Shown in pieces: positions 8,674-16,701 of a stretch of DNA of 64,000 nucleotides. This stretch comes from Opimibacter sp041746735 (GTDB lineage: Bacteria; Bacteroidota; Bacteroidia; Chitinophagales; Saprospiraceae). The first letter of the stretch is position 1; every line of letters starts with the position of its first letter. The notes beneath the pieces are model-generated. The model saw only the letters and a list, made by a program, of their open reading frames with translations. It ran no database searches and was not told the origin of the DNA. Where the stretch lies: NCBI GenBank assembly GCA_041746735.1, contig JBGTGP010000012.1, positions 65,306 to 129,305 of the forward strand, read 5' to 3'. Made by a program: the position numbers and the translations under genes.

Positions 8674-10215
8674 ATGAATAAAAAGACTACAGAATTACAC
8701 CGGCGCCAAACACTGGCCTTGCAAGGTGGCGGAGAGGACCGGATACAGCAGCAGCACTCCAAAGGAAAACTTACAGCCCGGGAGCGGTTACAATTGCTTT
8801 TTGATGAGAGTAGTTTTGAAGAGATTGGAATGATGGTCGTGCATCGTACCACCGAGTTTGGAATGGACCAGCAGGTATATTATGGCGATGGAGTGGTGAC
8901 AGGGTATGGGCTGATTGAAGGAAGACTGGTGTATGCGTATGCACAGGATTTCACTGTATTTGGTGGCGCCCTTTCTGAGACACATGCTGAAAAGATCTGC
9001 CGAATCATGGATCTTGCCGTAGAGAACGGAGTGCCAATCATCGGGCTCAATGATAGTGGTGGTGCCAGAATACAGGAAGGTGTACGATCATTAGGCGGTT
9101 ATGCGGATATTTTTTATCGAAATGTAAAGGCCTCAGGGGTCATTCCCCAGATCAGTGCCATCATGGGGCCCTGTGCCGGGGGAGCTGTCTATAGCCCGGC
9201 TATGACGGATTTTACCATCATGGTCGAAGGCAGTTCCTATATGTTTGTGACAGGCCCGAATGTGGTCAAAACGGTCACCAATGAGGAGGTGACAAGCGAA
9301 GAGCTGGGAGGGGCCATGACGCATGCAAGCAAATCCGGTGTCACCCATCTGACCGCGGTCAATGATGTGGATTGTATCCGGCAACTGCGGAGATTACTTG
9401 GTTATATCCCTCAACACCAGGAGGCCAGACCTCCATCCTTGCCCTTCACTCCGGGTGATGAATTACGTCCCGATCTGATGACTATCATGCCGGAAAGCTC
9501 CAGCACGCCATATGAAATGAGGGATGTAATTCAGCAATTGGTGGATGAGGAAAGTTTTATGGAGCTCCATGAACATTTTGCCCAAAATTTGGTAGTGGGC
9601 TTCGGCCGGATGGGTGGCATGAGCATTGGTATCGTGGCCAATCAACCTATGCATCTCGCTGGTGTCCTCGATTCAGATGCCTCCCGAAAAGGTGCCAGAT
9701 TTGTACGTTTCTGTGACTGTTTCAATATCCCGTTGCTGGTCCTGGTCGATGTGCCGGGTTTCCTTCCGGGGACAGATCAGGAATGGAACGGGATTATCCA
9801 GCATGGAGCAAAACTCCTCTACGCCTTCAGCGAAGCTACTGTTCCACGCATTACGCTGATCACCCGAAAAGCTTATGGAGGAGCGTATGATGTAATGAAT
9901 TCCAAACACATTGGAGCGGATATGAATTATGCCTGGCCCACAGCGGAAATTGCCGTTATGGGAGCCAAAGGAGCTTCGGAAATTATTTTCAAAAAAGAGA
10001 TTCAGAGTGCTTCGGATCCTCTTGCCAAGCTCGCTGAAAAGGAAAAGGAATACGGAGATCTTTTTGCCACCCCGTATCAGGCCGCCGAACGAGGCTTCGT
10101 GGATGAGGTGATCCTGCCGGAAATGTCAAGACGCAAACTCATTAAAGCGTTTGCTGTGTTTCAGCACAAAAAGAAGGCATCACCTTCGCGCAAGCATGGT
10201 AATATTCCCCTCTAA
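8674..10215 (+). CDS. pccB: acyl-CoA carboxylase carboxyltransferase (beta) subunit, propionyl-CoA type
   Basis: The 513 residues cover both crotonase-like halves of a biotin-dependent carboxyltransferase. Visible motifs are KGKLTARERLQLLFDE, NDSGGARIQEGV, GPCAGGAVYSPAMTDF, VPGFLPGTDQE and AWPTAEIAVMGAKGASEIIF. Such subunits move CO2 from carboxybiotin to propionyl-CoA or a similar acyl-CoA in the cytosol. No biotin carboxylase or biotin carrier gene is adjacent, so the partner subunits lie elsewhere. MutA and MeaB homologues later in the window fit a propionyl-CoA to succinyl-CoA route. The upstream gap has TTATTTTG, a near match to the -7 element. Confidence 0.92.
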   Translation: MNKKTTELHRRQTLALQGGGEDRIQQQHSKGKLTARERLQLLFDESSFEEIGMMVVHRTTEFGMDQQVYYGDGVVTGYGLIEGRLVYAYAQDFTVFGGALSETHAEKICRIMDLAVENGVPIIGLNDSGGARIQEGVRSLGGYADIFYRNVKASGVIPQISAIMGPCAGGAVYSPAMTDFTIMVEGSSYMFVTGPNVVKTVTNEEVTSEELGGAMTHASKSGVTHLTAVNDVDCIRQLRRLLGYIPQHQEARPPSLPFTPGDELRPDLMTIMPESSSTPYEMRDVIQQLVDEESFMELHEHFAQNLVVGFGRMGGMSIGIVANQPMHLAGVLDSDASRKGARFVRFCDCFNIPLLVLVDVPGFLPGTDQEWNGIIQHGAKLLYAFSEATVPRITLITRKAYGGAYDVMNSKHIGADMNYAWPTAEIAVMGAKGASEIIFKKEIQSASDPLAKLAEKEKEYGDLFATPYQAAERGFVDEVILPEMSRRKLIKAFAVFQHKKKASPSRKHGNIPL

Positions 10216-10253
10216 AAACAAGTTATGAGGGCATAGCCCTTTGGGACATTAAA

Positions 10254-10280
10254 ACAATGGAGCCCATAAGGCTCCATTGT
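10254..10280. terminator. hairpin between convergent genes
   Basis: An 11-base-pair perfect stem (10254-10264 with 10270-10280) encloses the five-base loop CATAA. It sits between the ends of pccB and the convergent T9SS repeat gene. Read on the minus strand the stem is followed by a short T run (TTTTAAT), so it most likely ends the minus-strand gene and may act in both directions. The plus-strand tail is weak. Confidence 0.6.
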
Positions 10281-10334
10281 ACATTTGGGTTTTCAATGAA
10301 TTTCTTTAAGGCAAATTCCTCAAATACCTACGTT

Positions 10335-13300
10335 TTATTTCTCACTCTTCACCAGTTTCACCGGCCAGATCCATTGCCCATGCATCACCGTGGCGATATA
10401 AAGACCGGCGGGTACATGCTGTAGGTTATAGATATCCCCATTTGTCATGCGATGCTGATACACCATAGTCTTTCCATTGGCATTGAATACGGTGAGACGG
10501 ATATCCTGTAACGCTTGTACCATGGGGACATTTCCATTATTGACGATCTGGAAGTAATCATCAAACGGAATGGGTATTACCGAAACCGGCAGACATTCAA
10601 CCATGCCAGGCTCAATAGCTGCAGCACAATCACCAAACGCTACATCTGAAACTAAAAATTCATAGACAGTATCATCGGTGGGAAAAGGGCCAATTTGAAT
10701 GGGCAGATCTTGGTAACTGAAATGACCATAGTCATTTCCATTGCCCACAACATTGAAGCCATCATTACCTGTGTTAGCAAAATCAAAGGTCAGCAGGAAG
10801 TAAAAGTTGCCGGACGAATCACAATGGGATAAAGAATATTCCAAGTTGGAAATCAAACATACTCCTTCACATTCAGGTGACACCAACGTGAAGGAAGCGC
10901 AGCAGAATGGATCCTCAAGCGCACATACCGTGACCAATATTTCATCGGTTCCAAATAGGGGGAAGTTTTCGATCAGGAGCAGGTCCGGATGATTAAAATA
11001 TTGGCCCACAAGTTGCTCATTAGCGTATACGAGGACAGAGTCTGTCGGCAAATTTGAACTTTCAAAAAGTACAGCCGCCAGGAAGGTAGAATCTGACGTA
11101 CAACTGCCTGCTTCTACATGAAGTTCGAATAATTGGCACCCACTACCTTGGTTGCAGTCCGGTGTTTCAAATTCGTAGACATCACAACAATCTGGGCGGT
11201 TGGCGGCACAGACCATGACGACCGTATGATTGGTGGTGAAGGCAGGGAAATCCGCGATCGTAAACCCATCAGGGTTATGAGGAAACTGACCTACAAATTC
11301 ACCATTGGCAAAGACCAGGACCGAATCGGAAAGGAGGTTGATTCCGAAATACTGGACGAAGAGTGCATACGTGGAGTCAGAAGTACATTCACCCGGATCA
11401 GCAATCAGATCGAACAAATGGCATGTGCCTCCGTCTTCACAATTCGGTGTTTCAAATTCAATCACAGCACAACACTCGTCATCGCCCACCGCACATATGG
11501 TCAGGACGGTGTGATTGGAATCTATCACCGGGAATGGTTCAATATAAAGCCCTTCCGGATGCACCTGATACTGACCAAAAAATTCACCATTTAAGGTGAT
11601 GTTAACGGAATCGGTAGGAAGGTTTTGGAAAAGAAAATCCACATGGAGAATATAAGTGGTATCGGATGTGCAATCGAGTATCTGTACGCCAAGATCCCAG
11701 ATATGACATAGTCCAAAAAGGGAGCAATCCGGAGTTTCAAATTCAACAGTAGCGCAACAGTCAGGAGCGTTGGTGGCACACACGGTCAATACCGTATTTG
11801 GGTTTTCTCCGACTGGAAAATGTTCAATCATGACAGGACCGCCCGAATACAAAGACGTTGCAATCCATTCGCCATCTGCATATAGATGAACAGAGTCCGT
11901 AAACAGATTGTCACTTTGGAAATTAAAATGGAGTTGGAAGGTTGAATCCGAAGTACATTCGCCGGTATCCACGACCAGATCCTGGATGGAGCATGCACAA
12001 TCCGGAGCAACGAGTGCATAAGTAGCACAACATTCCGGATCGTTACTGGCACAAACTGTGATCAGGATTTCTTCGGTCTGCGGCAGCGGGAAGTTTTCAA
12101 TGCGGATGAAATCAGGATGGATCAAATAGGTTCCGACCTCCACGCCATTAGCAAAAATGGTAACGGAATCGGTCATATGATTGATGATGTCAAAGGCTAT
12201 GTCTACGGAGAAAGTGGAGGCGGAGGTACAATCACCGGCTTCGGCAAATAATTCATAAATGGTGCATTCGGGAGCTTCGCATTGCAGGAGCTCGACCGCT
12301 GCGTGATCACAACAACTGGCCAGATCATTGGCGCAGATCGTAATGAGACCCGTGCCATCACCTTCAGGTAGCTGGAGGATGAAGGGTAAAAGATCAACCT
12401 GTAAAGTGGTTTGTAATACGCCATCAAAAAATACATCCACAAAGGATCCCGGAAGATTTTCATAAAAGAAATCGACCGAGACGGCAAAAGTGGTATCGGA
12501 ACTACAGCCGAGGTGTGTGGCGGTCAGATCAAAAATGGAGCAGGCACAATCCGGAGCCTGCACTACAATCGTGGCACAGCACTCAGGATCACCGTGATCG
12601 CAAACTGTAATGATGTCGGTAGCATTACCGGAAGCAGGAAATTCTTCAATCGTCAATGGCAGTGAGGTGTATGGAAAGGTGCCAAAGAAACTGCCGTTGA
12701 CCGTCATATCAAACGTAAGTCCCCCAACACCCTGATAGCCGAAATTGAGGGTGAGTTCATATTGATTATGACCTGTGCAAACACCGGTTTCAGCTATCGG
12801 ATCAAAGAAATTACATATATCATCACAAGAAATAAAGCCGAGTTCAACCGCTTCGAAACAAAATTCATCCACCAGATCCGTAACCACAAATTCAAAATAT
12901 TGAGAGCCATCGCCGAGAAAAGGCCCAACCAGAACAGGGAGTTGTTCATAAGTAAAGCTTCCATAATTGTTTCCGTTGCCGGTGACTTCAAAACCTTGGG
13001 TGGAAACATTATTGTGACTAAAATCGATTTCAACCCATACCAGTCCTTCCTGATTGCAAGGCATGGGTGTTGCTGTAAGATTGTAGATCAGGCAACCATT
13101 ACAGAGAAGTGCTTCAAACGGTGTCGTGGAGCAGCAGCCCAGGTTTTCATTGTCACAAATCGAAACATAATCAATGAAAGATCCTTCTAGTGCGAAATTG
13201 TGTATCGTGACGGGTAAGGCATTATACGAGTACGAACCGTAGTAGTAGGAATCTGAAAAGACGGCAAATCCTGTATCCCCTTCGCCTTCAATATCAAGCC

Positions 13301-14273
13301 CAATCCAGAGGGAAAAGGCTTCATTGCCTTCGCATTCCATTGCCATCGCTTCCAACGCCAGGACATTGCAAGGTGGAGGACACTGGTAGATACCGAGCAC
13401 ATGATTTTTACTACAGGAGGGCTGCTGACTGTCGGCTATGAGAAACTGCCAGTTGATATTAGAATTTCCATTGAGGGGTCCAAGGGTAATTGGTAATTGG
13501 GTATAGGCGAAGGTCCCGTAATTAAGACTATTGCCTGTGACCTTAAAGCTGTCTGATGGGGGATTGTCATATCCAAAGTTGAGGTGCACCAGAAAATTGT
13601 TGCCCGTACACTGTGGTGTGGCCGTGACGCTAAATATTTCACAATTGTTGGGATTGCAGTCTATGGCATCCAGTATAAATGTTTCACAACACTCAGCGTT
13701 GTTGTGGTCACATACCGTCAGGATGATAGGGGCAGCACCATTGACCTCAAAGAATGGTAAGGTGACCGGAAGACTGGAATACAACCAGGTGCCCAGGCTT
13801 TGGCCGGCATCATTGTATAGATCGAAAGTAAGTCCAGAGGGATTGACCACATCAAAATCAAACACGACAATGGCCGATTGAAGGCTGACACAAGCTACAA
13901 ATTCGAGTTCAAAATCGCTGATCCCGCAAATCGGGCCGCAATTGGCTGCTGGCAGCGTAGTAAATTGCTGACACGTTGCATTTTTAACATCCCACGCAAT
14001 AAAATCATAAACGGAATCATCATCTCCCAGAAATGGACCCACGGTCACTGGCAGGTCACTGTATAAGTAGGTCCCATAGATCACGCCATTACCGGCGAGA
14101 GTAAAGCCAGGGCTGGAAGGTGTGTCCAGATCCAGATTCACACTCACCAGAAAACCGGAACCCATACATGCAAGAGGGGTAGCATTTACTGAGAGTATGC
14201 CACAGGACTGCGCAGCAATTCCCGTGAAACACAGGCTTATCAGGGTGAAAACAAGTGTAAACAGTTTTGTCAT
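10335..14273 (-). CDS. secreted 13-repeat Cys-rich protein with T9SS sorting domain
   Basis: The ATG at 14273 starts a clear Sec signal peptide (KLFTLVFTLISLCFTGIAAQ), giving 1312 residues. Residues 24-1227 are thirteen tandem units of about 88-95 residues, each beginning and ending with cysteine. Two unit types occur. Type A (units 1, 3, 5 and 13) has four cysteines and a YGxxxYxxLPV core. Type B (units 2, 4 and 6-12) has six, including a CxxxxxxCC motif. Residues 1228-1312 form a type A T9SS C-terminal domain with VFNANGKTM and VPAGLYIATV. The protein should be exported across the outer membrane and anchored or released. I do not recognise the repeat; a disulphide-stiffened surface or adhesive rod is inference. 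Confidence 0.85.
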   Translation of the reverse strand: MTKLFTLVFTLISLCFTGIAAQSCGILSVNATPLACMGSGFLVSVNLDLDTPSSPGFTLAGNGVIYGTYLYSDLPVTVGPFLGDDDSVYDFIAWDVKNATCQQFTTLPAANCGPICGISDFELEFVACVSLQSAIVVFDFDVVNPSGLTFDLYNDAGQSLGTWLYSSLPVTLPFFEVNGAAPIILTVCDHNNAECCETFILDAIDCNPNNCEIFSVTATPQCTGNNFLVHLNFGYDNPPSDSFKVTGNSLNYGTFAYTQLPITLGPLNGNSNINWQFLIADSQQPSCSKNHVLGIYQCPPPCNVLALEAMAMECEGNEAFSLWIGLDIEGEGDTGFAVFSDSYYYGSYSYNALPVTIHNFALEGSFIDYVSICDNENLGCCSTTPFEALLCNGCLIYNLTATPMPCNQEGLVWVEIDFSHNNVSTQGFEVTGNGNNYGSFTYEQLPVLVGPFLGDGSQYFEFVVTDLVDEFCFEAVELGFISCDDICNFFDPIAETGVCTGHNQYELTLNFGYQGVGGLTFDMTVNGSFFGTFPYTSLPLTIEEFPASGNATDIITVCDHGDPECCATIVVQAPDCACSIFDLTATHLGCSSDTTFAVSVDFFYENLPGSFVDVFFDGVLQTTLQVDLLPFILQLPEGDGTGLITICANDLASCCDHAAVELLQCEAPECTIYELFAEAGDCTSASTFSVDIAFDIINHMTDSVTIFANGVEVGTYLIHPDFIRIENFPLPQTEEILITVCASNDPECCATYALVAPDCACSIQDLVVDTGECTSDSTFQLHFNFQSDNLFTDSVHLYADGEWIATSLYSGGPVMIEHFPVGENPNTVLTVCATNAPDCCATVEFETPDCSLFGLCHIWDLGVQILDCTSDTTYILHVDFLFQNLPTDSVNITLNGEFFGQYQVHPEGLYIEPFPVIDSNHTVLTICAVGDDECCAVIEFETPNCEDGGTCHLFDLIADPGECTSDSTYALFVQYFGINLLSDSVLVFANGEFVGQFPHNPDGFTIADFPAFTTNHTVVMVCAANRPDCCDVYEFETPDCNQGSGCQLFELHVEAGSCTSDSTFLAAVLFESSNLPTDSVLVYANEQLVGQYFNHPDLLLIENFPLFGTDEILVTVCALEDPFCCASFTLVSPECEGVCLISNLEYSLSHCDSSGNFYFLLTFDFANTGNDGFNVVGNGNDYGHFSYQDLPIQIGPFPTDDTVYEFLVSDVAFGDCAAAIEPGMVECLPVSVIPIPFDDYFQIVNNGNVPMVQALQDIRLTVFNANGKTMVYQHRMTNGDIYNLQHVPAGLYIATVMHGQWIWPVKLVKSEK
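10593..14204 (-). repeat. thirteen tandem ~90-residue Cys-rich coding repeats
   Basis: In residue numbering of the host protein the units begin at 24, 116, 211, 302, 394, 487, 578, 670, 761, 856, 951, 1046 and 1139. Units 8-12 share CTSxST at the second cysteine and DSVxxxAN/LN in mid-unit, so they form the most alike block and suggest later tandem expansion. Units 1-6 strictly alternate between the four-Cys and six-Cys types. Confidence 0.85.
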
Positions 14274-14393
14274 TTGGATAGCTTTATGTGGGTACAAATC
14301 TAAATAAAAGACCCGGAGGTTTTTCGTTAAATACAAGATACCAATATCTTTAGCACCGATGCCTGTTTATCAGCACACATTGAATTCTGTCGT

Positions 14394-15368
14394 ATGAAGG
14401 CTATGATGCTTTTTGGCCTGGAAAGGCCGTTGGAATTGGAGGAAATTCAACCACCCTTGCCATCGGAAGGAGAAGTGCTGGTGGAATTAAAGGCCGCAGC
14501 TCTCAATATGCGGGATTATTGGATTACCAAAGGCAAGTATCCCGGTATCGCATTTCCACTGGTGTTGGGCAGTGATGGGGCTGGCAGGATAGGCGACAGA
14601 GACGTCATGATCAACCCGGGTCTGGACTGGGGAGCAAATCCGGATCATTTCAGCCCCGATTTTCGAATCCTGGGAATGCCCGATTTTGGCACACTGGCCG
14701 ATAGGGTTAAGGTTCCTCTTTCCAACGTCTATGACAAGCCAGCCCATCTTTCCTGGACAGAAGCTGCTGCACTGCCTGTCTGTGGAGTGACAGCATACCG
14801 TGCTGTGATAACACGAGGAAGAGCAAAGCGTGGGGAGCGAATGCTGATCACTGGAATTGGTGGTGGAGTAGCTTCCATGGCCCTCCTTTTTGGTATAGCC
14901 CTGGGTATGGAAGTTTGGGTGACATCTTCGTCCGACCCTAAGATTGACATGGCGATTCGCCTTGGGGCTGCGGGGGGCGCCAATTATACTCGAAATAACT
15001 GGGATCAGGAATTGGCTGGGAAACATAGCGGTCGCTTTCATCTCGTGATTGATGGAGCTGGAGGCGCCGGTTTTGCCCGTTTATTACCCTTGATGGAAAC
15101 GAGAGGAAGAATGGTCATTTATGGTGGCACCCGGGGGTTGATGGATGGTATCAGTCCTCAGCGTATTTTTTGGAAACAACTGGATATGCTGGGCTCAACC
15201 ATGGGATCTCCGGATGATTTTGAAGGTATGCTCGAACTGGTGAGCCGGCATACGATCAAGCCCATTGTCAGTCATGTTTTTCCTTTACATCAGTCCAATG
15301 AGGCACTGGCCATACTAGCTAAAGGCGAGCAATTTGGAAAAGTATGCATCGAGATTCCAGGGAAGTGA
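14394..15368 (+). CDS. MDR-family zinc-independent alcohol dehydrogenase/quinone oxidoreductase
   Basis: The 324-residue protein has the medium-chain dehydrogenase/reductase layout. The N-terminal GroES-like domain has ALNMRDYWITKGKYPG and PLVLGSDGAGRI. The Rossmann domain has LITGIGGGVASMAL followed by VWVTSSSDPKIDMAIRLGA and GGANYTRNNW. The catalytic zinc cysteine and structural four-Cys lobe of alcohol dehydrogenases are not evident. It therefore fits the NADPH quinone reductase or enoyl reductase branch. The substrate is unknown. It is divergent from the T9SS repeat gene and convergent with the trans-sulfuration gene. Confidence 0.88.
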   Translation: MKAMMLFGLERPLELEEIQPPLPSEGEVLVELKAAALNMRDYWITKGKYPGIAFPLVLGSDGAGRIGDRDVMINPGLDWGANPDHFSPDFRILGMPDFGTLADRVKVPLSNVYDKPAHLSWTEAAALPVCGVTAYRAVITRGRAKRGERMLITGIGGGVASMALLFGIALGMEVWVTSSSDPKIDMAIRLGAAGGANYTRNNWDQELAGKHSGRFHLVIDGAGGAGFARLLPLMETRGRMVIYGGTRGLMDGISPQRIFWKQLDMLGSTMGSPDDFEGMLELVSRHTIKPIVSHVFPLHQSNEALAILAKGEQFGKVCIEIPGK

Positions 15369-15393
15369 AGCAGACCACTTTTCCCGCAACATC

Positions 15394-16581
15394 TTATTCT
15401 ATTGCTTGCAGGATATCTTCCAGAATGTCCTGAGGATCTTCTATACCCACTGAAACCCGGATCAGTCCATCCGAAATACCAGCTTGCCTTCGGGTGGCTG
15501 GATCGACATTCAAATGGGATGAAGAAGCCGGATGAAGGACCAGCGTGTCGACATCGCCCAATGTAGGTGCGAGCGAACAAAACTGAAGGCGGTTCATAAC
15601 GGCTTGTGCCGCATGCAGTCCTCCCAGAAGTTCAAAGCTCATCATTCCACCATATGCATTCATTTGCTTTTCGGCAATGGCATGATGCGGATGACTATTG
15701 AGTCCGGGATAATTTACAACCTGGACCGCCGGATGATGCGATAGGCTTGTAGAAAGAAAGAGCGCATTGGAGGAATGTTTGTCCATCCGCAGCGGTAGCG
15801 TCTTTAACCCCTGATAGACCAACCAGGCATCAAACGGGCTGCAATTGGCACCCGAAAGTTTCATCGTTTGCCAGATTCGGTCGCGAAACAATTCAGAATC
15901 TTTGCCGAGTACGATGCCGGATATACTGTTGCCATGGCCGTTCAGATACTTGGTAGTACTGTGCACGACAAAATCAACACCGTATCGGAAAGGTTGCTGC
16001 AGGTAGGGTGTTGCAAAAGTATTGTCAATAGCCGTCCACCGACCATACTGCTGTGTAACTGACGTTAATGCAGCAATGTCCACACAGGCCAGGGTAGGGT
16101 TGGCAGGGGTCTCAAGATAGACAAGCCGTATAGCCGTGTCATGTTGTAGAATCAGACCTACTCCTTCAGCATTGTTCAAATCTGCATATACGATCTCAAT
16201 GCTCCGGCCGGCAATAATTTTCTGGAGCAGCTCTGTTGTGCCTCCATAGAGATTAGGCTGGGTCAATAATTTTTCGCCGGATTTTAACAATCCTGTGATC
16301 AGGACATGAATGGCCGACATCCCCGAATTGGTCATCACGGCTGATAGGTCCAGATTCGTGCCATGGGCTTCAAGCGCAGCAATCTTAGCAGCTGTGGCTT
16401 CTACTGTAGGATTGCCATACCGGCCATAGGTATGTCCTGCCTCCTGCTGTGCAAAGATCCGCATACCCTGATCGATGTCATCAAAGTCAAATGAAGAGGT
16501 GGCATAAATAGGGATGATATGCGGACGCGTGGTCCTGGGATCCGGCCATTCCCGGACAGCGAGAGATTCAAAACGCGGCAT
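15394..16581 (-). CDS. trans-sulfuration family PLP enzyme (cystathionine gamma-synthase / methionine gamma-lyase-like)
   Basis: At 395 residues this is a full-length Cys/Met metabolism PLP enzyme. It shows TYGRYGNPTVEATAAKIAALE, the PLP-phosphate region MTNSGMSAI, YLETPANPTLACVDI, DNTFATPYLQQP and the Schiff-base lysine in HSTTKYLNGHGN. The C-terminal RVSVGIEDPQDILEDI is conserved. Family members act on cystathionine, O-acyl-homoserine or methionine in the cytosol, and the sequence alone does not separate these. No other methionine or cysteine biosynthesis gene is adjacent. Confidence 0.9.
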   Translation of the reverse strand: MPRFESLAVREWPDPRTTRPHIIPIYATSSFDFDDIDQGMRIFAQQEAGHTYGRYGNPTVEATAAKIAALEAHGTNLDLSAVMTNSGMSAIHVLITGLLKSGEKLLTQPNLYGGTTELLQKIIAGRSIEIVYADLNNAEGVGLILQHDTAIRLVYLETPANPTLACVDIAALTSVTQQYGRWTAIDNTFATPYLQQPFRYGVDFVVHSTTKYLNGHGNSISGIVLGKDSELFRDRIWQTMKLSGANCSPFDAWLVYQGLKTLPLRMDKHSSNALFLSTSLSHHPAVQVVNYPGLNSHPHHAIAEKQMNAYGGMMSFELLGGLHAAQAVMNRLQFCSLAPTLGDVDTLVLHPASSSHLNVDPATRRQAGISDGLIRVSVGIEDPQDILEDILQAIE

Positions 16582-16640
16582 ACAATCAATGGGTTAGGTG
16601 GTGAATAAAGATATATCTGATTCCGACAGGTACAAGCAAA

Positions 16641-16673
16641 AAAAAACTCCGGGGCATAACCCCGGAGTTTTTT
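16641..16673 (-). terminator. intrinsic terminator of the T9SS gene at 16702
   Basis: A 14-base-pair symmetric stem (16641-16654 with 16660-16673, GC-rich core CTCCGGGG) closes a CATAA loop. On the minus strand it is followed by a long T run, and it lies just past the stop of the minus-strand T9SS gene. Both flanks are A/T tracts, so it could work in either direction. Confidence 0.9.
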
Positions 16674-16701
16674 AAAGTTCCATGTGAAATGGTACTATAG
16701 A

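Noticed and set aside
10225..10245. Short AGGGC-ATA-GCCCT hairpin after pccB
   Set aside because: The stem has only five pairs with no T run. The adjacent 11-pair hairpin is the better terminator candidate.
11133..11594. Plus-strand frame of 153 codons inside the Cys-repeat gene
   Set aside because: It is antisense to a strongly repetitive, well-supported coding region, and its length follows from the repeat composition. Other antisense frames there (11305, 12762, 13531) look the same.
14487..15041. Minus-strand frame of 184 codons inside the MDR oxidoreductase gene
   Set aside because: It lies wholly within a conserved gene on the other strand and resembles no family.
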